A stretch of 29,836 bases of DNA from Trueperaceae bacterium (GTDB lineage: Bacteria > Deinococcota > Deinococci > Deinococcales > Trueperaceae). Of this stretch, positions 1 to 7,990 are shown one piece after another. Numbering within the stretch: the stretch's first letter is position 1; each line of letters starts with the position of its first letter. Location of the stretch: contig SLSM01000137.1 in NCBI GenBank assembly GCA_007130445.1, positions 1 through 29,836 of the forward strand, in the 5' to 3' direction. The notes beneath the pieces were generated by a model, which worked only from the letters and a program-made list of their open reading frames with translations, made no database searches and was not told the DNA's origin. Made by a program: the position numbers and the translations under genes.

Positions 1-1029
1 CAGAAGACGCTGGTCGAGTCGGAGAAGGCGTTCAACTTCCTGCGCGACCTCGCGGGCCGCGGCGGCACCATCTTGTTCGTCGGCACCAAGAAGCAGGCGC
101 AGGAGATCCTCGCCGCCGAGGCGAGGCGCTGCGGGATGCCCTTCATCAACGAGCGCTGGCTCGGTGGGCTCCTGACCAACTTCCGCACGATCCGCACGCG
201 CGTCGAGCGGCTCAAGGACTTGGAGCGCAGCTTCGAGGACGAGTCGATCCTGCGCTTCAGCAAGAAGGAGCAGATCGACCTGGGCAAGGAGCTGCAGCGA
301 CTGCAGCGCTACCTGGGCGGAATCCGCGACATGACGCGGCTGCCCGACGCGCTCTTCCTGATCGACCCGACCAAGGAGGCGATCGCGGTCAAGGAGGCCA
401 ACAAGCTCGGCATCCCCGCCGTGGCGCTGGCCGACACCGACTCCGATCCCGACGTCCTGGACTTCATCGTTCCGGGCAACGACGACGCCATCCGCTCGAT
501 CCAGCTCGTGACGGCGACGCTCGCCGACGTGATCGTGGAGGTCCGCGGCGGTGCCAGCGTGGCGCCCGAGGACGGGGACAAGGCTGCGGCCCCCGCGCCG
601 GTCGCGGCGGTCGCCATGAAGCCGATCCCCGAATCGGCGGCCGAGCGCGCCGTGCGTGAAGCCGTCGCCGACGGGGAGAGCCCCACCGCGACCGCGAGCG
701 TGCCCGCCGTGCCCGTGCCGACGCCGGCCGCGCCCGCAGCGAGCGCCGAGCCGAGCAGCGAGATGACCGAGGCCGTCGCCGCCAGCGAAGCGACCGCGGA
801 GGCCGCTGACGCGGCCGCGGACGCCGCAGACACCGAGGCAGACGCCGAAGACGCCGCCGCTCGAGCCGCTGACGTCGCGGTCGAGACCGCCGCGGCCGCT
901 CCCGCGACCACCGAGGCCAGCGAGGCCGCCGAGACTCCGGCCGAGGCTTCGGTCGAGGCTTCGGTCGAGACTCCGGCCGAGACCGACGCAGACGCCACGG
1001 TCGAGGACGACACCACGAAGGACGCCTGA
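1..1029 (+). CDS. rpsB: 30S ribosomal protein S2, 5' end missing, with long acidic Ala-rich tail
   Basis: The reading frame is open from base 1, so the first 40 or so residues lie outside the window; the TTG at 73 is internal, not a start. Visible residues begin in the conserved stretch QKTLVESEKAFNF and continue through FVGTKKQAQ, ERWLGGLLTNF and the DALFLIDP / NKLGIPAVALADTDSDP blocks typical of bacterial S2. The S2 fold ends near base 550 (IVEVRGGA). About 155 further residues follow, almost entirely Ala, Glu, Thr, Val, Pro and Asp, ending in DDTTKDA. S2 is usually about 230-260 residues, so this tail is an addition; it looks disordered and acidic, unlike typical ribosomal tails. S2 sits on the back of the 30S subunit near the platform. 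It is the first gene of the rpsB-tsf-pyrH-frr cluster. Identity is certain; the role of the tail is unknown. Confidence 0.97.
   Translation, partial: QKTLVESEKAFNFLRDLAGRGGTILFVGTKKQAQEILAAEARRCGMPFINERWLGGLLTNFRTIRTRVERLKDLERSFEDESILRFSKKEQIDLGKELQRLQRYLGGIRDMTRLPDALFLIDPTKEAIAVKEANKLGIPAVALADTDSDPDVLDFIVPGNDDAIRSIQLVTATLADVIVEVRGGASVAPEDGDKAAAPAPVAAVAMKPIPESAAERAVREAVADGESPTATASVPAVPVPTPAAPAASAEPSSEMTEAVAASEATAEAADAAADAADTEADAEDAAARAADVAVETAAAAPATTEASEAAETPAEASVEASVETPAETDADATVEDDTTKDA
931..990 (+). repeat. 12-bp tandem repeats in the rpsB tail
   Basis: Five 12-bp units in frame encode four-residue blocks ETPA, EASV, EASV, ETPA, ETDA. Units 1 and 4 are identical (GAGACTCCGGCC), and units 2 and 3 are identical (GAGGCTTCGGTC). 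The exact identity at DNA level suggests recent expansion by slippage, so tail length may vary between strains. Confidence 0.85.
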
Positions 1030-1051
1030 GGACGGCGCGGAGGAGCAAGCG

Positions 1052-1645
1052 ATGAGCACCAACACGGAAGCGATCAAGAAGCTGCGTGCGCTGACGGGCG
1101 CAGGCATGATGGACGTCAAGAAGTCGCTCGACGAGACGGGCGGCGACATCGACAAGGCCGCCGCGCTACTGCGCGAGCGCGGCATCGCCAAGGCCGCCAA
1201 GAAGTCCGTCCGCGAGGCGCGCGAGGGCATCATCGGTAGCTACGTCCACCACAACGGCCGCGTGGCCGTCCTGGTGGAGCTCAACTGCGAGACCGACTTC
1301 GTGGCCCGCAACGACCAGTTCAAGGAGCTCGCCAAGAACCTCGCCCTGCACGTCGCCATGGCCAACCCGCAGTACCTGCGCCCCGACGAGGTGCCCCAAG
1401 ACGTGATCGAGGCCGAGAAGCAGGCGCTCCGGGCCCAGGCGCTCGAAGAGGGCAAACCCGAGGCGATCGTCGAGAAGATGGTCGAGGGGCGCATCGGCAA
1501 GTTCTACGCCGAGGTCTGCCTGCTCGAGCAGCCCTACATCAAGGACGACAAGCTGACCGTGGAGAAGCTGCTCGCCGAGGCCGTCGCGGCGATCGGCGAG
1601 AACATCCAGGTCGGTCGCTTCAGCCGCATCGCGATCGGCGAGTAG
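1052..1645 (+). CDS. tsf: Elongation factor Ts, short Thermus-type
   Basis: EF-Ts is the nucleotide exchange factor that releases GDP from EF-Tu. The 197-residue product opens with the UBA-like N-terminal domain (residues 1-50, LRALTGAGMMDVKKSLDETG), followed by the hallmark TDFVARND at 81-88 that contacts EF-Tu. It then runs through a single shortened core to IQVGRFSRIAIGE. The length matches the short form of Thermus (about 196 residues) rather than the roughly 280 of E. coli. The ATG at 1052 is preceded by a strong ribosome binding site, GGAGGAG at 1039-1045. It lies 22 bp after rpsB and is surely cotranscribed with it. Confidence 0.97.
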   Translation: MSTNTEAIKKLRALTGAGMMDVKKSLDETGGDIDKAAALLRERGIAKAAKKSVREAREGIIGSYVHHNGRVAVLVELNCETDFVARNDQFKELAKNLALHVAMANPQYLRPDEVPQDVIEAEKQALRAQALEEGKPEAIVEKMVEGRIGKFYAEVCLLEQPYIKDDKLTVEKLLAEAVAAIGENIQVGRFSRIAIGE

Positions 1646-1654
1646 TCCGGCCCC

Positions 1655-2392
1655 GTGCGGCGCGTCCTGCTGAAGCTCTCCGGGGAGTTCCTCGCCGGCC
1701 CCAGCGGCTTCGGTGTCGCGCCCGAGGCCACCAGCGCGCTCGCGCAGGAGGTCCGGACCGCCCAGGCCAGCGGCACGCAACTCGCGCTGGTCGTGGGCGG
1801 CGGCAACTTCTGGCGCGGGGCGAAGAACGGCGGCGACATGGACCCGGCCACCGCCGACTACGTCGGGATGCTGGGCACCGTGATGAACGCCATCGCCCTG
1901 CAAGACGCGCTCGAGCGCCACGGCGTGACCACGCGCGTGCAGACGGCCATACCGATGCAGGCCGTCGCGGAGCCCTACATCCGGCGGCGGGCCCTGCGAC
2001 ATCTCGAGAAGGGCCGCGTCGTGATCTTCGCGGGCGGCACCGGCAACCCGTTCTTCACCACCGACACGGCCGCCGCCCTCCGGGCGCTCGAGATCGACGC
2101 CGACATGGTGCTGATGGCGAAGAACGCCGTCTCCGGGGTGTTCGATGACGACCCACGCGTCAACCCCCGGGCGCGGCAGTACGCCGAGCTCTCCTACATG
2201 GACGTGCTCAACCAGGGCCTGGCCGTCATGGATGCCACGGCGATCAGCCTGTGCATGGGCCGCAACATGCCGATGACGGTGTTCGACATCTTCACGGAGG
2301 GGAACCTCACCCGCCTGTTGGCCGGTGAGCGCGTCGGCACCCGCATCGCCACCGATGCCGAAACCCGCTTCGTCGACGATCACGCAGGCTGA
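1655..2392 (+). CDS. pyrH: UMP kinase
   Basis: UMP kinase phosphorylates UMP to UDP with ATP, in cytoplasmic pyrimidine synthesis. The 245-residue protein belongs to the amino acid kinase family. It has the N-terminal KLSGE at 7-11, GGGNFWRG at 48-55, and GGTGNPFFTTDTAA at 127-140, the UMP-binding segment, followed by DADMVLMAKNAVSGVFDDDP. The start is GTG at 1655, just 9 bp after the tsf stop, and the preceding bases contain no convincing Shine-Dalgarno. Translation may therefore depend on ribosomes arriving from tsf. The order rpsB-tsf-pyrH-frr is conserved in many bacteria. Confidence 0.97.
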   Translation: MRRVLLKLSGEFLAGPSGFGVAPEATSALAQEVRTAQASGTQLALVVGGGNFWRGAKNGGDMDPATADYVGMLGTVMNAIALQDALERHGVTTRVQTAIPMQAVAEPYIRRRALRHLEKGRVVIFAGGTGNPFFTTDTAAALRALEIDADMVLMAKNAVSGVFDDDPRVNPRARQYAELSYMDVLNQGLAVMDATAISLCMGRNMPMTVFDIFTEGNLTRLLAGERVGTRIATDAETRFVDDHAG

Positions 2393-2438
2393 AAGCGCGC
2401 CTGGGACACCCCGGAAGGGGTCGCACGCGAGGGCGCGG

Positions 2439-2444
2439 TAGACT
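2439..2444 (+). promoter_or_regulatory. Possible -10 element (TAGACT) before frr
   Basis: The 108-bp pyrH-frr gap holds a small hairpin with a GGAA loop (2408-2421) and, after it, TAGACT. No good -35 is seen 17 bp upstream. It may give frr a second, internal promoter besides read-through from rpsB. Confidence 0.3.
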
Positions 2445-2500
2445 GTCGCACACCAATGGCATCGCCGCGACCTCCGGCGCGGCGCCCAGGAGGACTAGCG

Positions 2501-3055
2501 ATGAAGACCGTGCTCAAGGAGACGCGCGAGCGGATGCAGAAGTCGCTCGAGGCCTTCGAGAACAACATCGGCGTGGTGCGCACCGGACGCGCCAACCCGG
2601 CGATCTTGAACCGCGTCTACGTCGACTATTACGGTGCCTCGACGCCGCTGAACCAGCTCGCCACGGTGTCGAGCCCGGACCCTCGGACGCTCGTCATCTC
2701 GCCGTTCGACAAGTCGGCCATCAACGCGATCGAGAAGGCCATCCGTGAGAGCGACCTCGGCTTCAACCCCAACAACCAGGGCGACACCGTGTTCATCACG
2801 GTGCCGGCGCTGAACGACGAGCGCCGCCGCGACCTGGTCAAGCAGGTGAAGCACATGGCCGAGGAGGCCCGCGTGGCGGTCCGAAACGTCCGCCGCGACG
2901 CCAACGACGAGCTGAAGATGATGCAGAAGGAGCACCTGCTCTCCGAGGACGAGCTGCACACCGGCGAGGCCGACGTCCAGAAGCTGACGGACGAGTTCGT
3001 CACGTCGATCGAGCAACGCCTGAAGGCCAAAGAAGACGACATCATGGCCGTCTGA
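2501..3055 (+). CDS. frr: Ribosome recycling factor
   Basis: RRF splits post-termination ribosomes together with EF-G. The product is 184 residues, the usual size for the family (about 185). It shows the typical blocks VVRTGRANPAIL, YYGASTPLNQLA, ISPFDKSAINAIEKAI and PALNDERRRDLVKQVK. The ATG at 2501 was chosen over the in-frame ATG at 2456 because AGGAGG at 2488-2493 sits 7 bp before it, and because the family starts at this helix. The 15 extra residues of the longer version (ASPRPPARR...) look like translated leader. It is followed at 16 bp by cdsA. Confidence 0.96.
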   Translation: MKTVLKETRERMQKSLEAFENNIGVVRTGRANPAILNRVYVDYYGASTPLNQLATVSSPDPRTLVISPFDKSAINAIEKAIRESDLGFNPNNQGDTVFITVPALNDERRRDLVKQVKHMAEEARVAVRNVRRDANDELKMMQKEHLLSEDELHTGEADVQKLTDEFVTSIEQRLKAKEDDIMAV

Positions 3056-3071
3056 GTGGACACGCCCTGAC

Positions 3072-3917
3072 GTGTCCGCCACCCGCATCGTCTCCGCCTT
3101 CGTCGGCTTCCTGGCCACGCTCGTCGTGCTCACGGTCGGTCTGCCGCTCCTGGGGCCCATCTACCTCGCGCTGACCTTCGTGGCGATCCAGGAGTACACC
3201 ACGATGATGCGGTTGCGGGGCATCCCCATCCGGCGCCGCAGCCTGTGGATCGCCACGGCGCTCACGCTGCCCGCCTCGTTGCCGCCGAGCCACCCTTGGA
3301 TGGCGCCGTTCGGCGACGTGCCGTGGCGGGAGCTGCTGCTCGTCGGCTTCATCGTCGCGATGCTCGTGCTCGAGGTGATCGCCTCGAACCGCAACTCGCT
3401 CCACGCGCTCGCGTTCAGCGTGCTCGGGTACGTCTGGATCAGCTGGCTGTTCGGCCTCGTGATCACGCTCCGCTACACGCCCGACGGCGTGATCGGCCTG
3501 TGGTACCTGACCCTGCCGGTCTTGGCCATCATCGCGACCGACGTCGGCGGCTACGTGTTCGGGACACTGTTCGGCAAACGCCCGCTCGCGCCGCGCATCA
3601 GCCCCAACAAGACCGTCGAGGGGGCGATCGGCGGCTTCGTACTGGCCGCCGTGGTGGTGTTCACGACCCTCGCTCTGATGCCGATCTGGACGGGCTTCCG
3701 CTTCACGTTGCTGCACGTGTTCGTGTTCTGCGTGGCGGTGCCGCTCGCCGCCCTGCTCGGCGACCTGTTCGAGTCGCTCGTCAAGCGTTGGGTCGGGGTC
3801 AAGGACGCCGGTGTGTTCCTCCCCGGGCACGGCGGCGTGCTGGACCGCCTGGACAGCACCCTGATCGCGGTCCCGACGACCTACCTCCTCCTGACCCTCG
3901 CGCTCCGCGTCAGCTGA
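3072..3917 (+). CDS. cdsA: Phosphatidate cytidylyltransferase (CDP-diglyceride synthase)
   Basis: CdsA converts phosphatidic acid and CTP to CDP-diacylglycerol, the branch point for membrane phospholipids. It is an integral membrane protein of 281 residues with about seven or eight hydrophobic segments. The family signature is complete at residues 235-261: SLVKRWVGVKDAG followed by the PGHGG and DRLD elements. DVGGYVFGTLFGKR at 157-170 and SPNKTVEG at 177-184 are also typical. The start is GTG at 3072, 16 bp after frr, with only a weak ribosome binding site. In many bacteria uppS lies between frr and cdsA and dxr follows; neither is here. Confidence 0.95.
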   Translation: MSATRIVSAFVGFLATLVVLTVGLPLLGPIYLALTFVAIQEYTTMMRLRGIPIRRRSLWIATALTLPASLPPSHPWMAPFGDVPWRELLLVGFIVAMLVLEVIASNRNSLHALAFSVLGYVWISWLFGLVITLRYTPDGVIGLWYLTLPVLAIIATDVGGYVFGTLFGKRPLAPRISPNKTVEGAIGGFVLAAVVVFTTLALMPIWTGFRFTLLHVFVFCVAVPLAALLGDLFESLVKRWVGVKDAGVFLPGHGGVLDRLDSTLIAVPTTYLLLTLALRVS

Positions 3918-4016
3918 CGCCTGCGCCCACGCGCTCGAGCGCCGCAGCGCATGCGCGGGCCGCTGCGACACGGCTGGCGGGATGAGCGCCCGACGACGCC
4001 GGTGCGTAGCGGATGC

Positions 4017-4022
4017 TAGCCT
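4017..4022 (+). promoter_or_regulatory. Putative -10 element (TAGCCT) of glnS
   Basis: TAGCCT lies in the 157-bp gap between cdsA and glnS, 52 bp before the GTG at 4075. A transcription start near 4029 would leave the AGGAGG at 4058-4063 in the leader, so glnS appears to be a leadered gene. No clear -35 is visible. Confidence 0.45.
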
Positions 4023-4074
4023 CGAGGCTGCGCGCCGGCCGCCCGGGCTCGGCGCCCAGGAGGACGTCGCCAGC

Positions 4075-6420
4075 GTGTCCAACCCAAGCACACCACGGAT
4101 CCCCACCGCTCTCGAGCGCAGCGTGCCCCCGAACTTCGTGACCGACGTCATCGACGCCGACCTCGCCCGCGGCCGCGTGGAGCGGGTGGTCACGCGCTTC
4201 CCCCCTGAGCCCAACGGTTACCTCCACATCGGCCATGCCAAGGCGATCTGCTTGAACTTCGGGCTGGCGCGCGATTACGGCGGCCGCTTCAACCTGCGCA
4301 TGGACGACACGAACCCGACGACCGAGGACCCCGAGTTCGTGCGCTCCATCCAGGACGACATCGCCTGGCTCGGCCTCGAGTGGGACGAGCTCCGCTACGC
4401 CAGCGACGGCTTCGAAGAGCTGTTCGCGCTGGCGCTCCGCCTGATCGAGGGGGGACTCGCCTACGTCGACTCGCAGAGCGAGGAGGCGATCCGCGACGCG
4501 CGCGGCACACTGACGGAGCCGGGCAGGCCGAGCCCGTACCGCGATCGCAGCGCCCAAGAGAACCTCGACCTGTTCAGGCGCATGCGCGCCGGCGAGTTCC
4601 CGGACGGCGCTCACGTGCTGCGCGCCAAGATCGACATGGCCTCCCCCATCATCGTGTTGCGCGACCCCGTCCTCTACCGCATCAAGCACGCGCATCACTA
4701 CCGCAGCGGCGACGCCTGGCCGATCTACCCGCTCTACGACTTCGCGCATCCACTGACCGACGCGCTCGAGGGCATCACGCACTCGCTGTGCACCCTCGAG
4801 TTCGACAACAACCGCGCCATATACGACTGGCTCGTGGGGCACCTGTTCCCTGAACCACGGCCGCGGCAGTACGAGTTCGCACGGCTCGTGCTCGACCACA
4901 CCGTGATGAGCAAGCGCAAGCTCATCGCGCTGGTGAAGGGCGGCTTCGTGGACGGTTGGGACGATCCCCGCATGCCGACGATCGCCGGGCTCCGGCGCCG
5001 CGGGGTGCCGCCCGAGGCGGTTCGCACGTTCGCCACGCGGGTGGGCGTGACCAAGAGCCTCTCACGCACCAGCCCCGCCCTGCTGGACGAGAGCGTTCGT
5101 GACGCCCTCAACCCCGTCGCTCCGCGCGTGATGGCCGTCCTCGATCCGGTGCCCCTCGAGCTCACGGGCGTTCCGAGGCACGTCGATCACGTACTCGCGC
5201 CACGCTTCCCGGACGACCCCGCGTCCGCCGTGCGCGAGGTGCCGATATCCAGGCGGCTCGTCATCGAGCGCGACGACGTCTCGCTCGATCCGCCCGAGGG
5301 CTTCAAGCGGCTCGCACCGGGTCGCGCCGTCCGGCTGCGCCACGCCTTCGTGGTGCGCTGCGACGCCGTCGACGTCGACGCGAGCGGGCGCGTGGAGCGC
5401 GTCCACGCGACGGTGCTGCCCGACTCGCTCGGCGCGAACCCCGCCGGCGAACGCGTCTGGTCGGCCATCCACTGGGTCGACGCCGAGGCGGGCGCCGAGG
5501 CCACGTTCCGGCTCGTGGGTCGCCTGTTCGACGTCCCAGACCCGGACGCGGCGGGCGGCACCTTCACCGACCACCTGGCCAGCGACTCGCTCGTCGAGCG
5601 CCGCGGTCTGGTGGAACCGAGCGTGCTGCGCGACGGACCTGACACGCGCTACCAGTTCGAGCGACTCGGCTACTTCTGGCGCGACCCTCGCGAAGGCCGC
5701 GGAGACGCGCTCGTGTTCGGCCGCATCGTGCCGCTCAAGGACGGTTGGGCGAAGCGGCGCGACGCGCCCGCCAGCGCTACCGACGGCGGCGTCCCCGGGA
5801 CGACGGTCGCTCCCGAGCCGTCTGCGGCGTCGCCGGAGGCGATAGAGGCGGATCCGTTCGCGCACCTCGACGTGCAGGCGCGCGCGGCGGCCGAGCGCCT
5901 GCGCGACCAGCACGGCGTCGATCCCGCGGCGGCGGCGCCGATCGCATCGTCGAGCGAGCTCGGCGCGCTCTTCGCCGACGGCGTGGCCGCCGGTGCGCCT
6001 GCTGCCGGGCTCGCGACCTGGCTCGCCAACGACGTGCAGCGCTTGACCCGAGCGCACGGCGGCGTGCCGGAAGGGCTCTCCGGGGCGACGCTGGCACGGC
6101 TGCTGGCGCTGGTCGACGACGGTCGTCTCACGGTCCGCATGGCACGCGCGTTGCTCGACGAGGTGGCGCACAGCGGCGCAGACCCCGAGGCAGTAGTCGT
6201 GGAGCGAGGCTTGAGCGTGCAGGGCGATCCCGCGGAGCTCGCCGCCTGGGTCGAGACGGCCCTGGCAGAGCATCCCGCCGAGGTCGCCGCGTATCGCGGC
6301 GGGAAGCGCGGTCTGCACGGCTTCTTCGTCGGCCAGGTCATGCGGGCGTCGCAGGGCCGAGCCGATCCCTCGGCGGTCCAGGACGCGGTGCGCGAGGCGC
6401 TGGAGCGCGGCGAGGGCTGA
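4075..6420 (+). CDS. glnS: Glutaminyl-tRNA synthetase with C-terminal YqeY-like domain
   Basis: GlnRS charges tRNA-Gln with glutamine. The class I catalytic core shows PPEPNGYLHIGHAK with HIGH at residues 51-54 and MSKRK at 278-282, followed by the two anticodon-binding beta-barrels. A Pro/Ala-rich linker (about 558-600) leads to about 180 more residues. These resemble the YqeY/GatB tail domain (ELGALFADGV, GLATWLANDVQRL, near-terminal GKRGLHGFFVGQVMRASQGRADP). Total length is 781 residues, against about 550 for E. coli GlnRS. The same fusion is described for D. radiodurans GlnRS, where the tail aids tRNA binding. The GTG at 4075 was chosen because AGGAGG (4058-4063) precedes it and the upstream in-frame residues overlap the putative promoter. 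The stop converges on the S10 peptidase gene 21 bp away. Confidence 0.95.
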   Translation: MSNPSTPRIPTALERSVPPNFVTDVIDADLARGRVERVVTRFPPEPNGYLHIGHAKAICLNFGLARDYGGRFNLRMDDTNPTTEDPEFVRSIQDDIAWLGLEWDELRYASDGFEELFALALRLIEGGLAYVDSQSEEAIRDARGTLTEPGRPSPYRDRSAQENLDLFRRMRAGEFPDGAHVLRAKIDMASPIIVLRDPVLYRIKHAHHYRSGDAWPIYPLYDFAHPLTDALEGITHSLCTLEFDNNRAIYDWLVGHLFPEPRPRQYEFARLVLDHTVMSKRKLIALVKGGFVDGWDDPRMPTIAGLRRRGVPPEAVRTFATRVGVTKSLSRTSPALLDESVRDALNPVAPRVMAVLDPVPLELTGVPRHVDHVLAPRFPDDPASAVREVPISRRLVIERDDVSLDPPEGFKRLAPGRAVRLRHAFVVRCDAVDVDASGRVERVHATVLPDSLGANPAGERVWSAIHWVDAEAGAEATFRLVGRLFDVPDPDAAGGTFTDHLASDSLVERRGLVEPSVLRDGPDTRYQFERLGYFWRDPREGRGDALVFGRIVPLKDGWAKRRDAPASATDGGVPGTTVAPEPSAASPEAIEADPFAHLDVQARAAAERLRDQHGVDPAAAAPIASSSELGALFADGVAAGAPAAGLATWLANDVQRLTRAHGGVPEGLSGATLARLLALVDDGRLTVRMARALLDEVAHSGADPEAVVVERGLSVQGDPAELAAWVETALAEHPAEVAAYRGGKRGLHGFFVGQVMRASQGRADPSAVQDAVREALERGEG

Positions 6421-6448
6421 CGGCGCGACGAACGGCGGCGCTCAGCCC
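6414..6448. terminator. Weak bidirectional stem between two convergent stop codons
   Basis: GGGCTGA at 6414-6420 (end of glnS) pairs with TCAGCCC at 6442-6448 (end of the S10 gene on the other strand), so both stop codons sit in one inverted repeat with a 21-nt loop. There is no T-run. It may act as a shared terminator, but the short stem makes this uncertain. Confidence 0.3.
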
Positions 6449-7923
6449 GCCCGGACGAACGCGGCCAGGTCGCCGCTCACCGCGCGGAGCGAGGGCTCGT
6501 GGACGTACATCATGTGTCCCGCCTCGTAGACGGTGTGACGCACGTTGCCGCGCAGGGCAGGATCGAGGGCCATGTGCGCGAGCGTGTGCTCGGTGGCCCA
6601 GTACGGCGTGGCGAGGTCGTAGTAGCCGCTCGCGACGTGCACGCGCAGCGCGGGGTTGGCGTGCATCGCGCTACGGAGCTGCTCGGCGACGTTCACGAAG
6701 CGGTTCTCGAACCCCTCGAAACGCCAGGTGGCGTGCAACCCCGTCAGGACCTCGTAGGGCAGATCCGACGCGTACCCCAGGTCGCGGCGTACGTAGTCGT
6801 TGAGCGTCGCGCCGTAGGGACCGAGGATCGCTGCGTAGGAGGGGTCGGCGTCGGGGGTGGCGCCCACCGCGTCGCGATCGCGCGCCGTGTAGCGCGCGTC
6901 GAGCCTGCCGACCGAGCGTCCCTGGTCGCGCAGGAGTGCCTTGCAGAAGCGCATGATCTCGACGCGCAGGTGGGCGCCGCGCAACCAGCGCGCGTCCAGG
7001 CCCGTGTAGCGGGTCAGGCGCTCGGCGACCGCGTCGATCAGGTCGTCGTCGGCCCGGTCGCCCAGCGCCAAGAAGCGCGCGTAGACGTCGAGCGACCACG
7101 CCTCGACCTCGTCCAAGACCTCGCGCAAGGGGCGTGCCTGGAGGTCGGCAGGGAGGCGACCGTGGTAGTGCGCGACAGCGGCGTACGTCGGCAGGAAGAG
7201 CAGATGTGGGAGGTCGTTGCCCGGTTCGAAGCGGGCGGTCGAGAAGTCGAGGATCGACGAGACGAGCATCACGCCGCTGAGGTACATGGCGTGGCGGCTC
7301 TGCAGGTAGGCGGCGAGCGCCGCAGCACGGGTGGTGCCGTACGACTCGCCGATCAGGTAGATCGGCGAGCCCCAGCGCCCGTGGCGCGACACCCACAAAC
7401 GGATGAGGTCACCGACGGAACGGACGTCTGGATCGAGGCCGTGGAACTCGGCGGGCTTGCCGCCCTTGACGGCGCGGCTGTAGCCGGTCGAGACCGGGTC
7501 GATGAACACGAGGTCGGTGTGCTCGAGGAGGCCGTGCGGGTTGTCGACGAGTCGGTACGGTGGCGCCGTGGGTGCCGGATCGGCGTCGAGAGGGACGCGC
7601 TTCGGCCCCAGAAGGCCCAGGTGGAGCCACACCGACGACGATCCGGGCCCGCCGTTGAAGGAGAACGTGAGCGGCCGTGTCGCGGGATCGCGGACGCCTT
7701 CTTTCGTGTAGGCGACGACGAACATCTCCGCGGTGGGGGTCGTGCCTTCCCACTGCTCCGCACGCTCGCCGGTGCCGGTACCCTCCCGGTGCAAGACGAC
7801 GCGGCCGGTGTGCGAGGCGTACCGCAGGGTGCGCTCGCCTCTCGGCTGCTGGTGATGGCGCGTCACGAGATCGTCGCTCGGTACGGTGTCGGTCTCCTTC
7901 GTCGCTGTCCGCTGCTCGCTCAC
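6442..7923 (-). CDS. Serine carboxypeptidase-like protein, peptidase family S10
   Basis: Family S10 enzymes remove C-terminal residues from peptides through a Ser-Asp-His triad on an alpha/beta hydrolase fold. The 493-residue product has the oxyanion motif NGGPGSSS at 90-97, the nucleophile elbow GESYG with Ser194, Asp436 in SGYYDLATPY and His470 in EAGHMMYVH, so the triad is intact. The N-terminus (SEQRTATKETDTV) is polar with no signal peptide, which implies a cytoplasmic enzyme, although many S10 enzymes are secreted or vacuolar. The GTG at 7923 is supported by AGGAGG (plus-strand CCTCCT at 7930-7935), 6 bp upstream. A possible -10, TACGCT, lies at 7961-7956 on the minus strand, back to back with the promoter of the next gene. 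The substrate is unknown. Confidence 0.9.
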   Translation of the reverse strand: MSEQRTATKETDTVPSDDLVTRHHQQPRGERTLRYASHTGRVVLHREGTGTGERAEQWEGTTPTAEMFVVAYTKEGVRDPATRPLTFSFNGGPGSSSVWLHLGLLGPKRVPLDADPAPTAPPYRLVDNPHGLLEHTDLVFIDPVSTGYSRAVKGGKPAEFHGLDPDVRSVGDLIRLWVSRHGRWGSPIYLIGESYGTTRAAALAAYLQSRHAMYLSGVMLVSSILDFSTARFEPGNDLPHLLFLPTYAAVAHYHGRLPADLQARPLREVLDEVEAWSLDVYARFLALGDRADDDLIDAVAERLTRYTGLDARWLRGAHLRVEIMRFCKALLRDQGRSVGRLDARYTARDRDAVGATPDADPSYAAILGPYGATLNDYVRRDLGYASDLPYEVLTGLHATWRFEGFENRFVNVAEQLRSAMHANPALRVHVASGYYDLATPYWATEHTLAHMALDPALRGNVRHTVYEAGHMMYVHEPSLRAVSGDLAAFVRAG

Positions 7924-7955
7924 GTCGTTCCTCCTGATGCCTCGCGTCGCGTGCG

Positions 7956-7961
7956 AGCGTA
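7956..7961 (-). promoter_or_regulatory. Putative -10 element (TACGCT) of the S10 peptidase gene
   Basis: On the minus strand TACGCT fits TANNNT and would start transcription near 7949, giving a leader of about 25 nt that contains AGGAGG. This gene is therefore leadered, in contrast to its divergent neighbour. Confidence 0.45.
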
Positions 7962-7978
7962 CCGCGCGCCACGCGGCG

Positions 7979-7984
7979 TAGGAT
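7979..7984 (+). promoter_or_regulatory. -10 element (TAGGAT) placing the deformylase-like gene as leaderless
   Basis: TAGGAT ends 6 nt before the ATG at 7991. Transcription starting 6-7 nt downstream of the hexamer would begin at the start codon itself. No Shine-Dalgarno precedes this ATG, which fits leaderless translation. Confidence 0.6.
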
Positions 7985-7990
7985 GCCGTC

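Noticed and set aside
73..75. TTG as a start for rpsB
   Set aside because: The frame continues upstream with conserved S2 residues to the window edge, so the gene is cut by the window.
309..1048. Two long minus-strand open frames opposite the rpsB tail
   Set aside because: They are mirror images of Ala- and Glu-coding GCC/GAG codons in a GC-rich low-complexity region and give Ser/Ala- or Arg/Pro-only proteins with no family features.
1166..2383. 405-codon minus-strand frame across tsf and pyrH
   Set aside because: Both plus-strand genes are certain; the antisense frame is open only because of high GC at third positions.
2456..2500. Upstream start adding 15 residues to frr
   Set aside because: It lacks a ribosome binding site, while ATG 2501 has AGGAGG at 7 bp and matches the family's N-terminus.
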